DNA of 64,000 bases. It comes from Talinum fruticosum. Lineage: Eukaryota; Streptophyta; Magnoliopsida; Caryophyllales; Talinaceae. Under the pieces are notes generated by a model. That model did no database searches. It was given only the letters and a program-made list of their open reading frames with translations, and was not told the DNA's origin. Shown here one piece after another: positions 1 through 13,900 of the stretch. A program made the translations under genes and the position numbers. The stretch lies in NCBI GenBank assembly GCA_021018815.1, contig JAITYX010000041.1, positions 5,208,001 through 5,272,000 on the forward strand, written 5' to 3'. Numbering within the stretch: the first letter of the stretch is position 1; each line of letters opens with the position of its first letter.

Positions 1-4
1 ATTT

Positions 5-232
5 TTTTCTCTCTCTAAATTTGGGTGTAACTTGAATTCTTGTTTGTTTCAGTTCTCTTCGTTTGAGTAAATTGATGTAATTGAATGGTTCGAATTTGGA
101 ATTCGGTGGTTGTGATGAATGTGGATCCATTTGGATTTTGGATTTTTGGTGTAAGTTTAACTCCTCTTATTTTTCTCTCTCTAAATTTGGGTGTAACTTG
201 AATTCTTTTTGTTTCAATTCTCTTCGTTTGCT
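5..232 (+). repeat. Imperfect direct duplication, offset 166 bp
   Basis: The segment starting CTCTCTAAATTTGGGTGTAA near position 11 recurs near 177 and continues through a similar TTGTTTCA-TTCTCTTCGTTTG stretch. It is a local tandem duplication in probable intron sequence. Confidence 0.6.
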
Positions 233-242
233 TCTACTTCAG

Positions 243-331
243 TTGTGGAATTGTGTTGCCATATTTAGTGGGTGTGGTAAAGGTGGAATCATTTAGGGAG
301 TCTTCTCTTTATCCCTCTCAACTTAACCAGG
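243..331 (+). CDS. Possible internal exon of an unrecognised gene at the left edge
   Basis: A pyrimidine-rich stretch ending in CAG precedes this segment and a GTATGC donor follows it, so it has the shape of an internal exon. One frame is open throughout and would encode a short hydrophobic stretch followed by a segment ending SLYPSQLNQ. I do not recognise the family. Its end phase does not match the candidate terminal exon at 1228-1336, so either an exon between them is missed or one call is wrong. The upstream part of the gene would lie outside the window. Confidence 0.25.
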
Positions 332-1227
332 GTATGCATCTTCCGTCTACCAAGCTTTTGTTCTAATTCACGTTTCTTTGTTTCTATTCCCCCCCTCCTC
401 CCCTTAAAAATGAAAGGACAATAAATAGTCATATTTGCTCTATGAGTTACTCTTTGGATACATGAAAGTTTAATATAGTTTTCTTTCATTTTTGCTCTGT
501 GACCAAAAAATGAAAGCTCTTGGTGGGTGTTTCGAGTAAACTAAAAAGAGTGATTGTTAGCTGTAATTTGATTAAAGATTTCTTTTTTTAAAAGGTGTGT
601 GGCGTTGGGTGTTATGCATCAATAAATGACATGAGTTCTTAAATAGTTGGAGAATTGAGGTTTTTGGTTGAATTGAGATTGAAATGCTCACATTGTCGAG
701 TTTTTCTTTTTTTTGGGGGGAGGATGGGTGATGTCAATGAATAAGTAACCGAGGATTATAGAATCGTTGATAAATTATGAGGTTTTTGTTGAATTGAGTG
801 TCAAATGCTCGAGTTTTTAGTTTTTTTGGGGGAGGGGGAGGGAGGAGGTGTAATGCATTAGTAAATGACATGAGTTTTAAAACAATTTCAGTAATTCAAT
901 TAAATTTGAACTTTGCATGATATGAGTACTTTGATGATGATGATGATGTATACTATGTTCCATGTATTGTTCAATTTACTAAACTATTCATTTTCATATA
1001 AATATATATTTATGTGTGTAATGAATATATTTTCCATGTAAGAAAATAAATTAATATAGTATTCTCAAAGCAATTCTGGTGTTTAATCCATCCACAATTG
1101 TTGTAGTAGTTGTTGTTGTTCATGTGTCTGCAGGAAGAAATACACCTATTCAATTTGTAATGTTGTTTGATTTTGGGTGGATTTTGGTGATTAATTACTA
1201 TCGATATCATATTTCTTCCTGTATTAG

Positions 1228-1336
1228 GCTATACAACAAGGGAAAGATCCCAATTAAATTTGGGATGGGTCTAACCTACTTCAATGTTCCAACCAAGAAC
1301 AGGAAAGAGAAAATGGTTTCGGGATCGCGCGGATAA
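1228..1336 (+). CDS. Possible terminal exon of an unrecognised gene
   Basis: An acceptor (CTGTATTAG) is followed by an open segment reading LYNKGKIPIKFGMGL and ending GSRG before TAA at 1334-1336. Its composition is balanced and less AT-rich than the flanks, which suggests coding DNA. The same frame is open upstream to about 1079, but that part runs through a GTT/GTA low-complexity stretch and looks non-coding. Family unknown. It could be the 3' end of the gene whose other exon may lie at 243-331, although the splice phases do not agree. Confidence 0.25.
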
Positions 1337-4107
1337 AGCGATGAAATTAACTTAAACATTGTAGTATGAAACGTAAAATTAGAAATTACACGTTTTTTAT
1401 GAATTAAGAATACTACCTTACTCCTTGATGTAATATTCGAGTTATTATATTTAACTCAAATCTATAATAGTAATTTGTATAATGTATAATAATAAAGGAG
1501 CTTCAACTTAAAGTTATGATTTGGAATATTTGTCTAACGAGTTTAAAGTTATTTATGAATTAAGAATTATAAAAGGGTTGGTAGTATTCTTAATCCGAAT
1601 CCAGTGACATAGCCAACAAGGCTGACATGAGTTATGAGATCCCAAAGAGAATTGATCCTTTGATGTTATCGATATTTATTTTTTAATTTCGTTATGTTTT
1701 TTTTTTTTGCATGATAAAGAATCGAGTTGACCAAATTAATGAGTACAAATTTTTTTAATTCTATAATTTGAACAGAAATTTTTAACTTAAGTATAAATTT
1801 ATTTTTAAAATTTTGATTAGGTTTGTTCTATCATTCTCGGGCACTATTGGAGGTACTCGAATTCAAGTTTCTTCTAAAGTTTTATTTTGATTTCACAAGT
1901 TTCTTCTTTGACTCTCGGGGTATTATTAAAGGTAGATTTCAAATTCACATTTTCTTTTTTATCTTAAGTTTATCATTTATATGTTATATGTATACATGTA
2001 TTAATTTTTTAGTCTCTTTATTTGAAATATTTGAAATTTTTTAGTTTTTTAATAAATTTATTTGATATATTAAATTATGTTGTTATGCACCGCATAATAT
2101 GTAATTTACATTGAATATGACCACGCCTTATCATTTTATAATTATATTAATTTTTTATCATTTTATTTTTATATTTTATATTTTATTTGATTACAAATAT
2201 TAAATTCTACTCCAATAGGAAATTAACCCAACATATAAGTTTTTACAAATCAAAATAGGCTAACAGTATTGAATGTACAAATATAAGACAAATTATCAAG
2301 AGCACGTCAAAGAAAAAAAAAAGACACAAGTGGACCATCAATAATAATAGTCATAGTTTCATAGAGGAAGACGGGAGATTTAACCCATATTATTTACTTC
2401 ATTACTCCAATGCATATTAGTTTGTGATATACAGTATGTATTATCATGACGCTAACACTTTTATGCTTACTTATCAATGCATCTTTGTTACCTAACATTC
2501 GTACATATAATCTATATGTATAGGATGCATTCTTTGAGATTAACTTTGTGGAGAGATTTTGCATAAGTGGAGGGCACTTATCTTCACCATTCTTTGTACA
2601 ATGAAGTTGTATTTCTTACTTCTAGAGTACATATTAGAGACTATAATGGTACTTCTAATATCCAAATAAAGTATATTTCATTTGTAAAATTGTTCAATTT
2701 TGGTCATTATGATGCTATACATTTATAATGTGTATTTTATACATATTTTGATTTTAGGGATATCGATGTTTACTTGACCAATTAGTAGATTGGTGATTAA
2801 TCCTAAAGCTGAAGCAACACACGTCTTAGAAGGATGGTACTTATAGCATTATATTCAATTTTCATACTTAATACAAGTTACATATATTTGAACACACCTA
2901 ATAATTTTATTGCATATATTAGGTATTTTGGTACTCGAAGGTATGGTAGATCACTTTGATTTCATTCGTAAGAGAACTTTTACGGATTGTGCATATGGAG
3001 AAGTTGTTCGTTGCTACGAGGATTATGTTGGGCGAGTACGGATCTAGGCCAAATGTAAAGCACACTTCTCAATTTCATATAAATTTCCTACTTCCTTCTA
3101 AATTTTATATGTGATATTATAAGTTTTCTATATATACGAGTGTAATATTTCGGGATTTTTGCATATGTTAGTGACATTTACCCCATGGTTTATGACGCTT
3201 GCATTAATTACAAAAGAGTGCCCATACTTATGTATGGGTATTAAATCTACCTTATTGTACATGTCGAGCTCCAACGAGATATCACTCAAAAAAATTTGTT
3301 ATACTCAAATTTTTGTTATTTATATATACTTCTTATTACACATTTTCTAATGAATGATAACATTATTATTCACTATCTTATTCAAATTATAGGTACTTCT
3401 TGAGGTTTCTTTTAAAACATCATACATATTATAGAACATTTATTGTTCTCCACGATGATGTTCGAATTCTTCTTCATGCAAGCACGACAAATTTAGATAC
3501 ATATGCATAACAGTATTGTACTTCCCATTGCATTCCATAGCATTTATTGTACATATTAATAATATTTCCACATTATGTTTTCCTGCAATCGTATGGGGAG
3601 CTTTCATTGTACGCTATTATAGATGATTACCTAGATAAACCATAGGTATTTCTTATTGAGCCTCCACGTAATCAAGAATTAGAAAAACCTATCACTCTTA
3701 TTACATATGTTGATTGGGAGGAAGAGGTTTATCACTTACAAAATATCAATTCTACATATACAAGTTACACAATATACGCACATGATATTAATATTCTAAC
3801 ATTTTTGTAACAAAATATAACTCTATCATGGTTCCTCGTAGGTACAAGTAGAGTAAGAAGAGGAAGAGAAGTCTTCGTGAGCCTGCGCCATCAATGAGCT
3901 CAACATTATATCATTTGCCTTGATCTCTCTTTTAATATTTACTCCCTACTATTTTGACATTTTAAGATAGTATTTTTTACAAACATATGGATTTATGACG
4001 TTAATGTTTTCATTACCGTAAGTATTTTTAATAAACATTTACTTTACTAATTCATAGTTCACTAAGATCTATTACATTACTCCATGCATAACACGGGTTC
4101 GAGACGA
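1337..4107. other. AT-rich intergenic stretch, nothing recognised
   Basis: No long ORF, RNA gene or clear repeat boundary is visible. Short fragments near 2750-3060 and 3640-3740 have coding-like composition but carry stops in every frame. They may be remnants of an old mobile element that I cannot identify. A line near 4081-4106 carries a GCATAACACGGG motif like the Helitron-like ends further right. Confidence 0.5.
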
Positions 4108-4783
4108 GTAAATTATAACATCGGACCTTCCATAAAAATTTATTTAAAAAGAGGTTTATTTTTGTATTTAGGACAATTATTAAAATTATATTTGAATTTT
4201 GAGGTTGTATCATCAATTTTTATTAAGTGTTACATTGATAAGTTTTTTTTTTTTAAAATTTAATTTTTTAAAAGAGTATTCATGATTTATAACATTAACA
4301 AGAAATACCCAATATTTAGACATTTTATGCTTTAAACAATAAACATCATATGCCTATTGTCAATATTTTTTTCTTTTTACCAATTGACCTCATTGAAAAA
4401 GAAAAAAATAACGTCAATTGCTAACTCATCAAAGTAGAAAGCATGTATGAGCAACTCAAAGGTTTATGTCCAATTTGAAAAAAAAAAAAGGCTCAAAGGC
4501 CAACTTTAATTAATTATTTTAATTGATATTTTATTTAAATTTTAAATTGAACTACTAATTATATTTAAGAATGTAATCTCCAGGATATTATAAAATTTAA
4601 AGTTGTTTTTAATCTACTTATTTTAATTAAAAAATTATTTATCTCTTTACTCTTCATTATTAATGGAATTAGTTACTACCAATTTATAACCAATATGAAA
4701 TTTGAGTGATATAACATATTCTACAAAATTTTATAAATTTTAAATAAAATTTTTTAAAATAACTGTGCATAGCACGGGTTTAA

Positions 4784-4785
<2 letters not shown>
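4108..4785 (+). mobile_element. Helitron-like non-autonomous copy 1
   Basis: This segment is repeated with high similarity 964 bp downstream (5072-5742). It ends in a short hairpin (GTGC-ATA-GCAC) followed by GGGTTTAAGAC, after which an (AT)n run has overwritten the expected CTRR end. A 3' hairpin about 10 nt before CTRR is the hallmark of Helitrons. No RepHel coding sequence is present, so this would be a non-autonomous copy. The 5' TC end is not resolved. Confidence 0.45.

Positions 4786-4786
<1 letters not shown>

Positions 4787-4832
<46 letters not shown>
4787..4832. repeat. (AT)n microsatellite
   Basis: About 23 uninterrupted AT units directly follow the hairpin end of the first Helitron-like copy. 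Confidence 0.97.
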
Positions 4833-4835
<3 letters not shown>

Positions 4836-5071
4836 AAAATTTTTAAGTTTTTTTTTTTTGTATTGAAGTTATATTGAATAATAGAAATTATTGTTAAAAT
4901 ATTATTATTTTTGTAAGTGATTAATACTATTAAACATTTCATGGTAGATTAATATTATGTCATTTAAAATATAATTATTTAAAACTAATACATGTATAAA
5001 TGCTCTATAATACTTTGATTAAAAAATAAATCCTCTATAATATTATACTAAAATATACATATTAATATTTT

Positions 5072-5742
5072 ATAAATTATAATATCATGCCTTCCACAAA
5101 AATTTATTTAAAAAGAGGTTTATTTTTATATTTAGAACAATTATTAAAATTATATTTGAATTTTGAGGTTGCATTATCAATTTCTATTAAGTGTTTCATT
5201 CATAATTTTTTTTAGTTTTAATTTTATGAAAGAGCATTCATGAGTTATAACATTAACAAAAAATACTCAATATTTAGACCTTTTATTAAAAAACCGTTTT
5301 AAACAATAAATATCATATGCCTATTATCAATATTTCTTTTTCTTTTTACCAATTGACCTCATTGAAAAAAAAAGTAGCATCAATTGCTAACTCATCAAAG
5401 TAGAAAGCATGCATAAACAACTCAAAGGTTTATGTCCACTTTGGAAAAAAAAAGCGCAAAGGCCAAATTTGATTAATTATTTTAATTAATATTTTATTTA
5501 AAATCTAAATTAAAGTACTAATTATACTTAAGAATGTAACCTCCAAGATAGTATGAAATTTAAAGTTGTTCTTAATCTACTTATTGTAGTTAAAAAATTA
5601 TTTGTCTCTTTACTCTTCATTATTAATTGAATTAGTTACTACCAATTTATAACCAATATGAAATTTAAGAGTGATCTAGCACATCTTCCAAAATTTTATA
5701 TTTTTTAAAACAACTTGTGCGTAGCACGGGCTTAAAACCTAG
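5072..5742 (+). mobile_element. Helitron-like non-autonomous copy 2
   Basis: Second copy of the 4108-4785 sequence. Its 3' terminus is better preserved: a GTGC-GTA-GCAC hairpin, then GGGCTTAAAAC and the terminal CTAG at 5739-5742, followed by T. CTAG fits the CTRR rule and insertion between A and T fits Helitron behaviour. The two copies sit head to tail, as reported for tandem Helitrons. The 5' end is uncertain and no coding capacity is seen. Confidence 0.5.
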
Positions 5743-7430
5743 TATATATATTAAATAAAAACTCGTTAATTGAGCATGATTGATATGGCACCAATGGAGT
5801 CTCCTATTCAAGAGGTCAAGGGATCAATTCCCAAGGTTTGCAAAAGAATCTGTTGTGTGGACTTGAGCTGGACGCCGAATAAAGCATTTGGGTTTGGGTT
5901 TACCTTCATCCTTAGATCGCTCTAACTCTAACAGGAGATCCAGAATTATATTTATTTTGTTGCCTTTTCTTTTTCCAACAAGGAGAAAGTTGATGATGCC
6001 AAAGTCGTTAAAAAAATTCACGAAAGAGATTAGATTTAGATTCAATTCATTGAAAAGATGAAAAAGAAGTGAAAAAACTGTTTTGAATTTTTCTTTCTAT
6101 ATTGGCATTTAAGCTGAATTTGTTATTCATAAGCTGTTCTATATGCAAATGGCAATTAACGTCCAAATTTCTTACCAAAAGAACTCCTTTTTGTTTCATT
6201 AATCATTAAAGAAAAGAATCATTAACCTTCAATTATTTGTAAGTAAGTATTAATAATATGTTGGAGAATACAAGTGTAATGTAACCTTAAAATATGACAT
6301 AAAATGGTCAATATATATATCGATACTTTTAAAGACGTATTAAGTTTAATGTATTTTTTATATGTGGCTAGAAAATACTAAGCAACAAATAACCATTATA
6401 AATATCATTGTTGGTAGATATTGTTAGGCAAAACAATTGGGATAAACTAATTTAATAACCATTAATCTAATTTATAAAACACATATTTGAATAAATGATA
6501 TTTGCTCATTTCAACAAGACATGTTATTTGAAATTAAAGTTGTTGACACTTTAACCATGTGGTATCAACAGAGGGTTAAAAAAAAAGTTCCACAAATCTT
6601 ATAAATTTTTATGATAGTATACTCTTAAATTAATTTATTTTTTATGAACTTGAACATTTTTTTTCTTCTTTATTGATATCACAAAGCAGTAAGAAATGAT
6701 ATTATTAAACACAACCTAACAAATTATTGATTTGAACACAATTATAATTAACACCAAAGTATTAACTAGTGACTATTGTATTTTTTTTTTTTTTGGCAGC
6801 ATAGACAGAAATTACAAAATATAAGATCTAATATCTAAACAAATACAAGACTTATATATAATGCAAGACGACAAAGGTTCATCAACATATCTTCTAATTT
6901 TCCTTTGTCGAGGATGATTCTTCTTTTAAATAAACTCATTCAATCTTCCTTTGTTAGTTGTCTCGCTTTCCTCTTTATCCCATGTATTCTTCCTTAATCA
7001 CTTTGAAATTGATGGGTATTACGCTCCTTCAACCGTTGTTTGTGTCCTTTTCTTTTTACCTGCTCTTTCCTACACCAAAAATAAGGTTAGTAGAATTTAG
7101 TAGAGACTCATTTATGTTTATAGTGCTTCTTGCCACAATCCCCTTCTTGGGTCAACTTCTTTTGTTCATCTAAATCGATTTTTTGGTGATCTTCTTCTTT
7201 TCCTTTAGGCACATGTTATGCTGTCGGACAATTGTTATTTTTTATAATATATTAAAAAAACCACAAATGTTAATGTAATCGGAGTTCGTCCAAATAAATG
7301 CCACACAAGATAGTCTTACTAAAAGAGCTACATAAAATTGCTTGGCGCCAATCTTCCTTTCAAAAGTCGTTAAACTTAACCCCATATTATCCCATACAAT
7401 ATAATAGTTTCTTCGTTTTCTCATCTTGCC
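5743..7430. other. Intergenic stretch upstream of the trihelix gene
   Basis: AT-rich sequence with no supported gene. The final few hundred bases before 7440 are less AT-rich and may hold promoter elements of the trihelix gene, but I see no unambiguous TATA box or start site. Confidence 0.5.
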
Positions 7431-7783
7431 ACGCCCGCTCCTAAGGCGGTATTCAGATGAGGACTTGCCCCTCTTTTCTCCGATTTGTAACGGAAATTTC
7501 TGGGGTCAACAAACTAGCTCACCCTTACCTGGGTTTTGCTGTTTCTTTCAATCTCTTGGCTGAATCTGCAGCGATTTCTTTCTTATTATTCTTTTTTTTT
7601 TCGAAAAATTTCCTTTTCTGCGGATTTTCTACCATATCTGATTATGAGCAGCTCTCTGGCCGTTCAGCAATTTCCTAATCTATCTTCTTCTCTCTTTGTT
7701 CACCTTAAACAAATGGGCAGTGGCTGTTTTTGTTCAATTTGCTCATATTTTCCCACCTGAAACCTTGTAGCTGCATTCTAGAG

Positions 7784-7910
7784 GTAAATTCTCTTCTTCA
7801 TCAAGTTAATTATTTGTGTTTATCAGTTGGGTTTTCTTTTTCTGCCCGTAATTTTAATGTTTCGATGGACTGATTATTGCCCACCAACTGTTTGTCAAAA
7901 AGCCTGAAAG
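7784..7910 (+). other. Possible 5' UTR intron of the trihelix gene
   Basis: A good donor (GAG|GTAAATT) occurs at 7784, after a pyrimidine-rich leader-like stretch. Candidate acceptors lie at 7902 and 7910, just before the start codon at 7938. This is inferred from splice consensus only. Confidence 0.35.
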
Positions 7911-7937
7911 AAAAACGAGGTGGACTTTGATTCTGCA

Positions 7938-10900
7938 ATGTATCCATCAGGAAGCAGAAAAGACTCTGATCGCAATGGAAAGAGGCCAATGGATGAACGC
8001 AATGCTGATAACTTTGATTCTAATCGCAATGGAAAGAGGCCAATGGATGAACCCGATGCTGATAACTTGCAGGGTAACTTGACCCCAGCAGCAAGGACGC
8101 AAGCTGAGACATGGTTTCTTGAGGAGATTCAGGGGCTGATTGACTTTAGGACGCAATTGGATTCTCAATTCAATACTGCTAAGTCAAACAAGCAATTGTG
8201 GCAGAGCATCTCAGCTGAAATGAGAGAAAGGGGCTGCAACTGGTCCCCTTCAATGTGCGCTGAACGATGGGGCAAACTATTGACAGACTTCTACAACATG
8301 AAAAGACAAAGTGGGAACGATGGCACAGCTAGTGTGTCATATGAGGAGATGGTGGCTTATTTTATGGGAAGGGAGAAAGTTGCTGCTCAGAAGAGGCCTC
8401 TGATCCCAGAAGCTCATTCAGCGTCCAACTTCCATGAAACAGGTTATCTTTTATTTCTTATTTAATTCTATTTTTCTTCTTTTTTTTTTTTTTTTGGTTT
8501 CGGTTTAATCTAGTTCGTTTATGTATGGTTTTTGGTTATAAGTGTGATTGGCGGGGGGTTGGGTTTGGGCAATGATTTGAGATATTTCAGTAAGAACTTG
8601 CAGAACACAAACAGTTCACTTTGTCCATCCTGCTTTTATATTTAGCTGTATTCTCTAATAATTCAAAGTGGCCATGAAAGGTATTGTAGCTAGCACAGGG
8701 CCTAAAAAGTTCTTATCTGCACGAGATGGGAGTTGCAACAAGTTGTGTTACATTCTGTTGTGAATTGACTTGCAGCATTACTAGCTAGTTGCTTTTTTCA
8801 CATTGATGATGAACTAGATGAATTGTTATCCAGTGCTTGAATCAGTTAACCTGTTAAATTCATTGCTTGGTTTTAGATTATTAATATTAATAGAATTTGA
8901 CTTCAACCGCTTGTTTCTTTTCCTTAATGCTTAAGTTCAAAACACTAACGTACAGTGCTCCTAAAACAAATGTTGCTGGTTGAATGGTCTGTTTTTTTCT
9001 TTTATCTTGGGTGTTTTTTTTCCTTTTTTTTAGGGGGTCTTGAAAGGAAAATAATGTGGGGAAGCCAAGAAAAAATTATCAGGGTTACAGTACTGTTTGG
9101 GTGATTTGTTGAAGAGATAGGAGAGCACTTTCACATGGATCATTGACCAATATATTTTTAGTAGGAATAGACGGAAGCTTTGTAGTTTTTGGAGTTAAGG
9201 ATTTCTTTGTTGGATCAGTTGTGTATCTTATGCGGATATTCTTTACTTTTGGACTATAAATAATGGATTGTTTGGATTCCTTCTCTGCATCTTCTTCTCA
9301 TCTTTTTAAGCCAAGTGCAAAAATAAAAAGTTTTTAAGATAAGACCGTCCCCTATTCTTTATTTTTCTTCATTCCTTGTTCTTATATTCTACTATACATT
9401 ACTTTTTCTTTGTCCAATAGATAAAATGTTGGAATGTTTGGTATTATTTTGGAGTAAAACAGAAAGACTAGAACCCATTTTGGATAGAGGGATGTATTTT
9501 TATGGTATCACTTTGATCATAACACCATACAACTATAGTCGAACTCCTTTTTCTTTTTTCTTTTTGAATAAGGATCAATCCTTGTGGAAATCTATCATGG
9601 GTGTCCATTACATTTGCCTTATCCTCCTGCAAACACTTTGCTAAGTTTGATTCCAGTGGATAATTTGATTCACAATTGTTTCCTTACTCGTAACTCGCCC
9701 AGAAAGTATATGAACTTTCCGTTTATTCCATTGCTTTAGAAGGTTGACGTTCATTTCTCCTTTCATGAAAAAAGTTTTAGCATGAGAGTTTTGTAACTTT
9801 TCTATTGCTTATAGTAGTACATGACATATCTTTGCCTCTTTGGCATGATGCTAAATGGTAATTCTGTTCCGAACAATAACTGAACATAGAAACACTTGAT
9901 CATGAGATAACAAAATAAAATAAAATAAAAAATCCCCCCAAGAAAAAAAAAAAGAAAAGTGTAACAAACAGTGACCCAAAATTGACTAGATTGTTGTAAA
10001 AGGTGAAAAGTAACATAGCCTAAACAATTGAAGGACTTATTGGAGACACTATTTTTCAATTAGTATAACCGGCTCCTCTACCTAATTGTTGATGGTACAT
10101 AGAAAAGATAAAGTAAGCTTAAAATGTGACGTAAATTCTATGTAAGTGGTACTGAGCTCTCAATAAGTTATGAGAAAGGCTTATTGAGTGAGACCAATGT
10201 GGAAATTTCAAAAGTAATGTTTATGTTTTGACCGACAAACACTTTTAAATCTCAACAAGTTAGTCTAGATCCTTAACATGCTACACGACATGCATTAGAT
10301 GTTATGCATAATTCATCATAAAACAGTCATGACATTTCCTTTTTTTGGGGGGACTGCAATTGCACTGGATGTCAGATCACTGAAGAACAGAATGCATTAA
10401 AGAAACAATGTATTGCTGAACCTAGACGTGTTTTTTTTTTTTTTTTCCGGGGAGAGGAGTTATTGGTAAGATACATGAATTAAGGGTTGTTGCAGTGACA
10501 GTAATTAAGCAAGCTCATTGTGTGTGTGAGAGTGTATTGTTACAAGCTTCAATTTTGATTTCCTTGAATAAATGAACAAACAAAAGTTCAGTACAGATGC
10601 CTCTGATGTCTGAAGGGGGAGGTCACACGACTGGTTTTTGGTGAGTGCAGAGAAGATAATGAAAGATGCGCTCATTTTTTTTATTGTTTTCTTTTTTTTT
10701 GGGGGGGAGGGGAGAGCCCATATAATAAGAATAGAGGATGCCTTAGGAAAAATAGAGCCTGCAAAGAGGGCACACAAATACAATAACTGGTTATAGTCTT
10801 TAAGGCCTATATATGATCAATATGATGCTAATACATAGTAAGCTTTAGATGCTCCATTTCCTTTATTACAAAATCATAATCTGTTTATCCTTAGTTGCTT

Positions 10901-13900
10901 GGTTTAAGGTTTTATTCCTTTGAAAAGCTCTCCTATTTTTCTCTGACCGAACCACATTACAAATAGTGTGACTAATCATCTTAAGTCCTAACCATCCTTT
11001 TTCTTGATTTTGCCTCAAACCAACCACACCCCCCAAACAAAAAAAAAGAAAAAGAGAAAGAAATCCATCCAGTAGAAATATAAGAGTTTTAAAGACTAAA
11101 ACCCAAGCAAGCCCAAGCAACTAAAAACAAACTCATACAAAGAGCAGGAGTTCTCACACCGGGTAGTGGACTCCAAATCCTTTCTCCACTTCTGTTAAAT
11201 TAAGTGGAGGAAGAGGGAAGAAATAAAACAGTGACAGAAAAGTCTAGCAGTGAAGAACAATACACACTGTATTCAAAACAAATAAGAAAGCAGGCAGTAA
11301 ATTAAGGTAATAAATAAATATAGACGAAAGAGGTATCACATGCACTTTAAGAGGGAAGGTGAGACAAAAATATAAAAGCCAAGGAATTAAGCTAGTGAAA
11401 TAAAGGGGAGAATATCAAAGGAAGCTGAAACATGTTACGAAAACTTCCCTGATGGCCCTTCATTGGTGTCCTCATACTTGGTAAACCTCCATTGCTGTTT
11501 TCCTGAGAAGCAAAGCTTTAAATGAAAATGAGATTACAGGACACTTTAGTTCTGCTTATGTTCGTGTTGTTTGCTATATATATACTCAATAGTTCATTTC
11601 TTTCCGTTTAATGTTTATTTGGGTAACCATCCATTACATGAGAACTATGATGTGCTTCTACAGTTGACATAGAGCAAGTAACAAAGTATTTAGTCTTACT
11701 TTCCTAATCTAGTATTTATTGTTAAATGCCTAATTAGCTTGTAGATAGTAACAGTCTTCTCAGATGTTCATGTGTCAAACAAAATTAACCCCCAAAATCG
11801 TTCGTTCATCTTTATTGTTGATGTATCGTTCAATTTTATGGAAGGAAATAAGAATGTTCCTGTTCCAGGTCCAAGCTCTTTTGATTGAAGAGAGTGTAGA
11901 AGTATGCTAATCAAACAATTCTATTTGCTACTGCAAAGGATTTATTTTAAATCTTCTCAAAGAATTGCTTCATATTACAAAGGCAACTTAAGAAACATAG
12001 AAGAAAATGTAACAGATATTAGGCTTGCTCATAAACAATGAACTATTGCAATAACTTGATCCAACTAATTACAAAGGAGGCATAATAAGAACATAAGTGC
12101 AACTCCTAATGAGGCCTTCTATCAAGTGCTAAAGACTGAACTCTCGAGATTAATCTGCCCATCCTTTTATTGTTATTTCACAGTAAGGCTCCGAACATTC
12201 GATTCCACAGACCCTTCTGGGTGGTGTTGTTGTTGTGAATCTGCCCCTCTCACTTTTAGGGCTAAATCCTCCCTGAATCCGCTGAGTTAGTCAACACAAT
12301 GTAGATGTCACCGTTCTGTCACAGTGATGTCGATAAAACCTTCTTGGATAGGTCCAGGAGAACCATTAACAAATTAGTATCAAGGAACATGTAAGACTTG
12401 TTGAATACTTGTCACTTGATAATCCGTAAAAATGGTTCGAATTGTCATTTTCACAGCAATAGATTTATAAGGTGCTACAAACACAACTTCCTTTGGCAAC
12501 TATCTTTCCCTCATTTATCATCAGCATTTATATGCAAATAATTTTTGGAACTAGAGGCGTGGAAGACATAAGTGGAGTTTTATGATGAGTTTGCAGTGAT
12601 TTGTTTGCACATGTAATTATATGCTAATGAATTAGATTCTACATATAGTAAGAAGTCACCAACTAATGAGATTCATTCATGTAGTAAATAAAACGTACTT
12701 ATTACCTCTCTTTATTAGTAATTAGATTCATTCATGTTTGCAACACTTTCATGGATATAGATCTCTTTTAAAAAAAAATTCAGTAGGACATAGATTTCTT
12801 TAGTATTCCTTAAAAGTAGTTTATTATTTGATTCTCTGCTCTGTATACATGTATCTGAACTAATTTAATTATAGGAATTGACATTTTTGTATACACTGCA
12901 TAAACTTGTTTGTAAATAAACTCATGGATTATGGAAACTTTTAGAAGAGGAGAAAATAAAGTATTCAACGTTCATAATTTGTGAATGAGTGTTAGTTACT
13001 TGGTAAAACTTATAGGGTAGTGTTATGGATCTAGATTTGAATCCAGCTTTTGTGTCTTTCATTATACCCCCCAAAAAGAGAAAGTACAATCATTACATGA
13101 ATTTTCGAAAGAAGTTTATATGTTATGCTAGTGTGGAACTAGTATATGTTTAAAGGTCTCATGAAGAGAACTTCAAATTTAGCCTTGAAGAGGTATTACA
13201 TCTGCCTTATTACCACTGTATTTTTCTTCAACATGAAAGATATACCTAATATACCTTGTACCCTTCTTTCAAAATATACTAGTTGAAGATTATATATCTC
13301 AACTAAAGGTGCAATTACTTCTAGATTAAAAATATACTGGTTAATGGCGTGAATTTGTTCTAATTTCCAAAATAATACAAATATAGTCAGCTTTTGTCAC
13401 GTCAAATCACTTTTATATTGTTGAACGGCGGACAACTCACTACTACTTCCCTAAGTAACAAAAGATTTCTTCAACAAGAAAAATAGTATGTATTTATCAA
13501 AACTAGATTATCCAAGAGGAGTGGGTGCTTATCATGTATGCTACAATGGAGCTAATTACCTTTAAAAAGAAGGGCACAAAATCAATTGCATTAATTATAG
13601 AAGGACAAAGTTCCTCCTAAAATTATATCCTAAGTCACTTGTCTTTGGTGTGCTCGAGGGATTTTCAACACTTGCAAATACTATCCTATTTCTCTCTACC
13701 AAATCATTCAAAATTGCCAAAGAGTAATAGCTCATACGGTACCAAGGCTAAAACCTAGGTTCGAACCGCTGGACCTGTAATTCCTTGTTTGGAATTTAGG
13801 AGTCTATCAGACCAGGTTCTTATTGGCTGTGGCTTACTCCTTACCCCCCCCATGCTCCTACTAAACCCCTATAGGCTGCCTGTCCAAAAACAGTCCAAAA

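Noticed and set aside
13728..13768. tRNA gene
   Set aside because: Pol III boxes are present but no acceptor stem or anticodon arm can be formed. SINE-like is the better reading.
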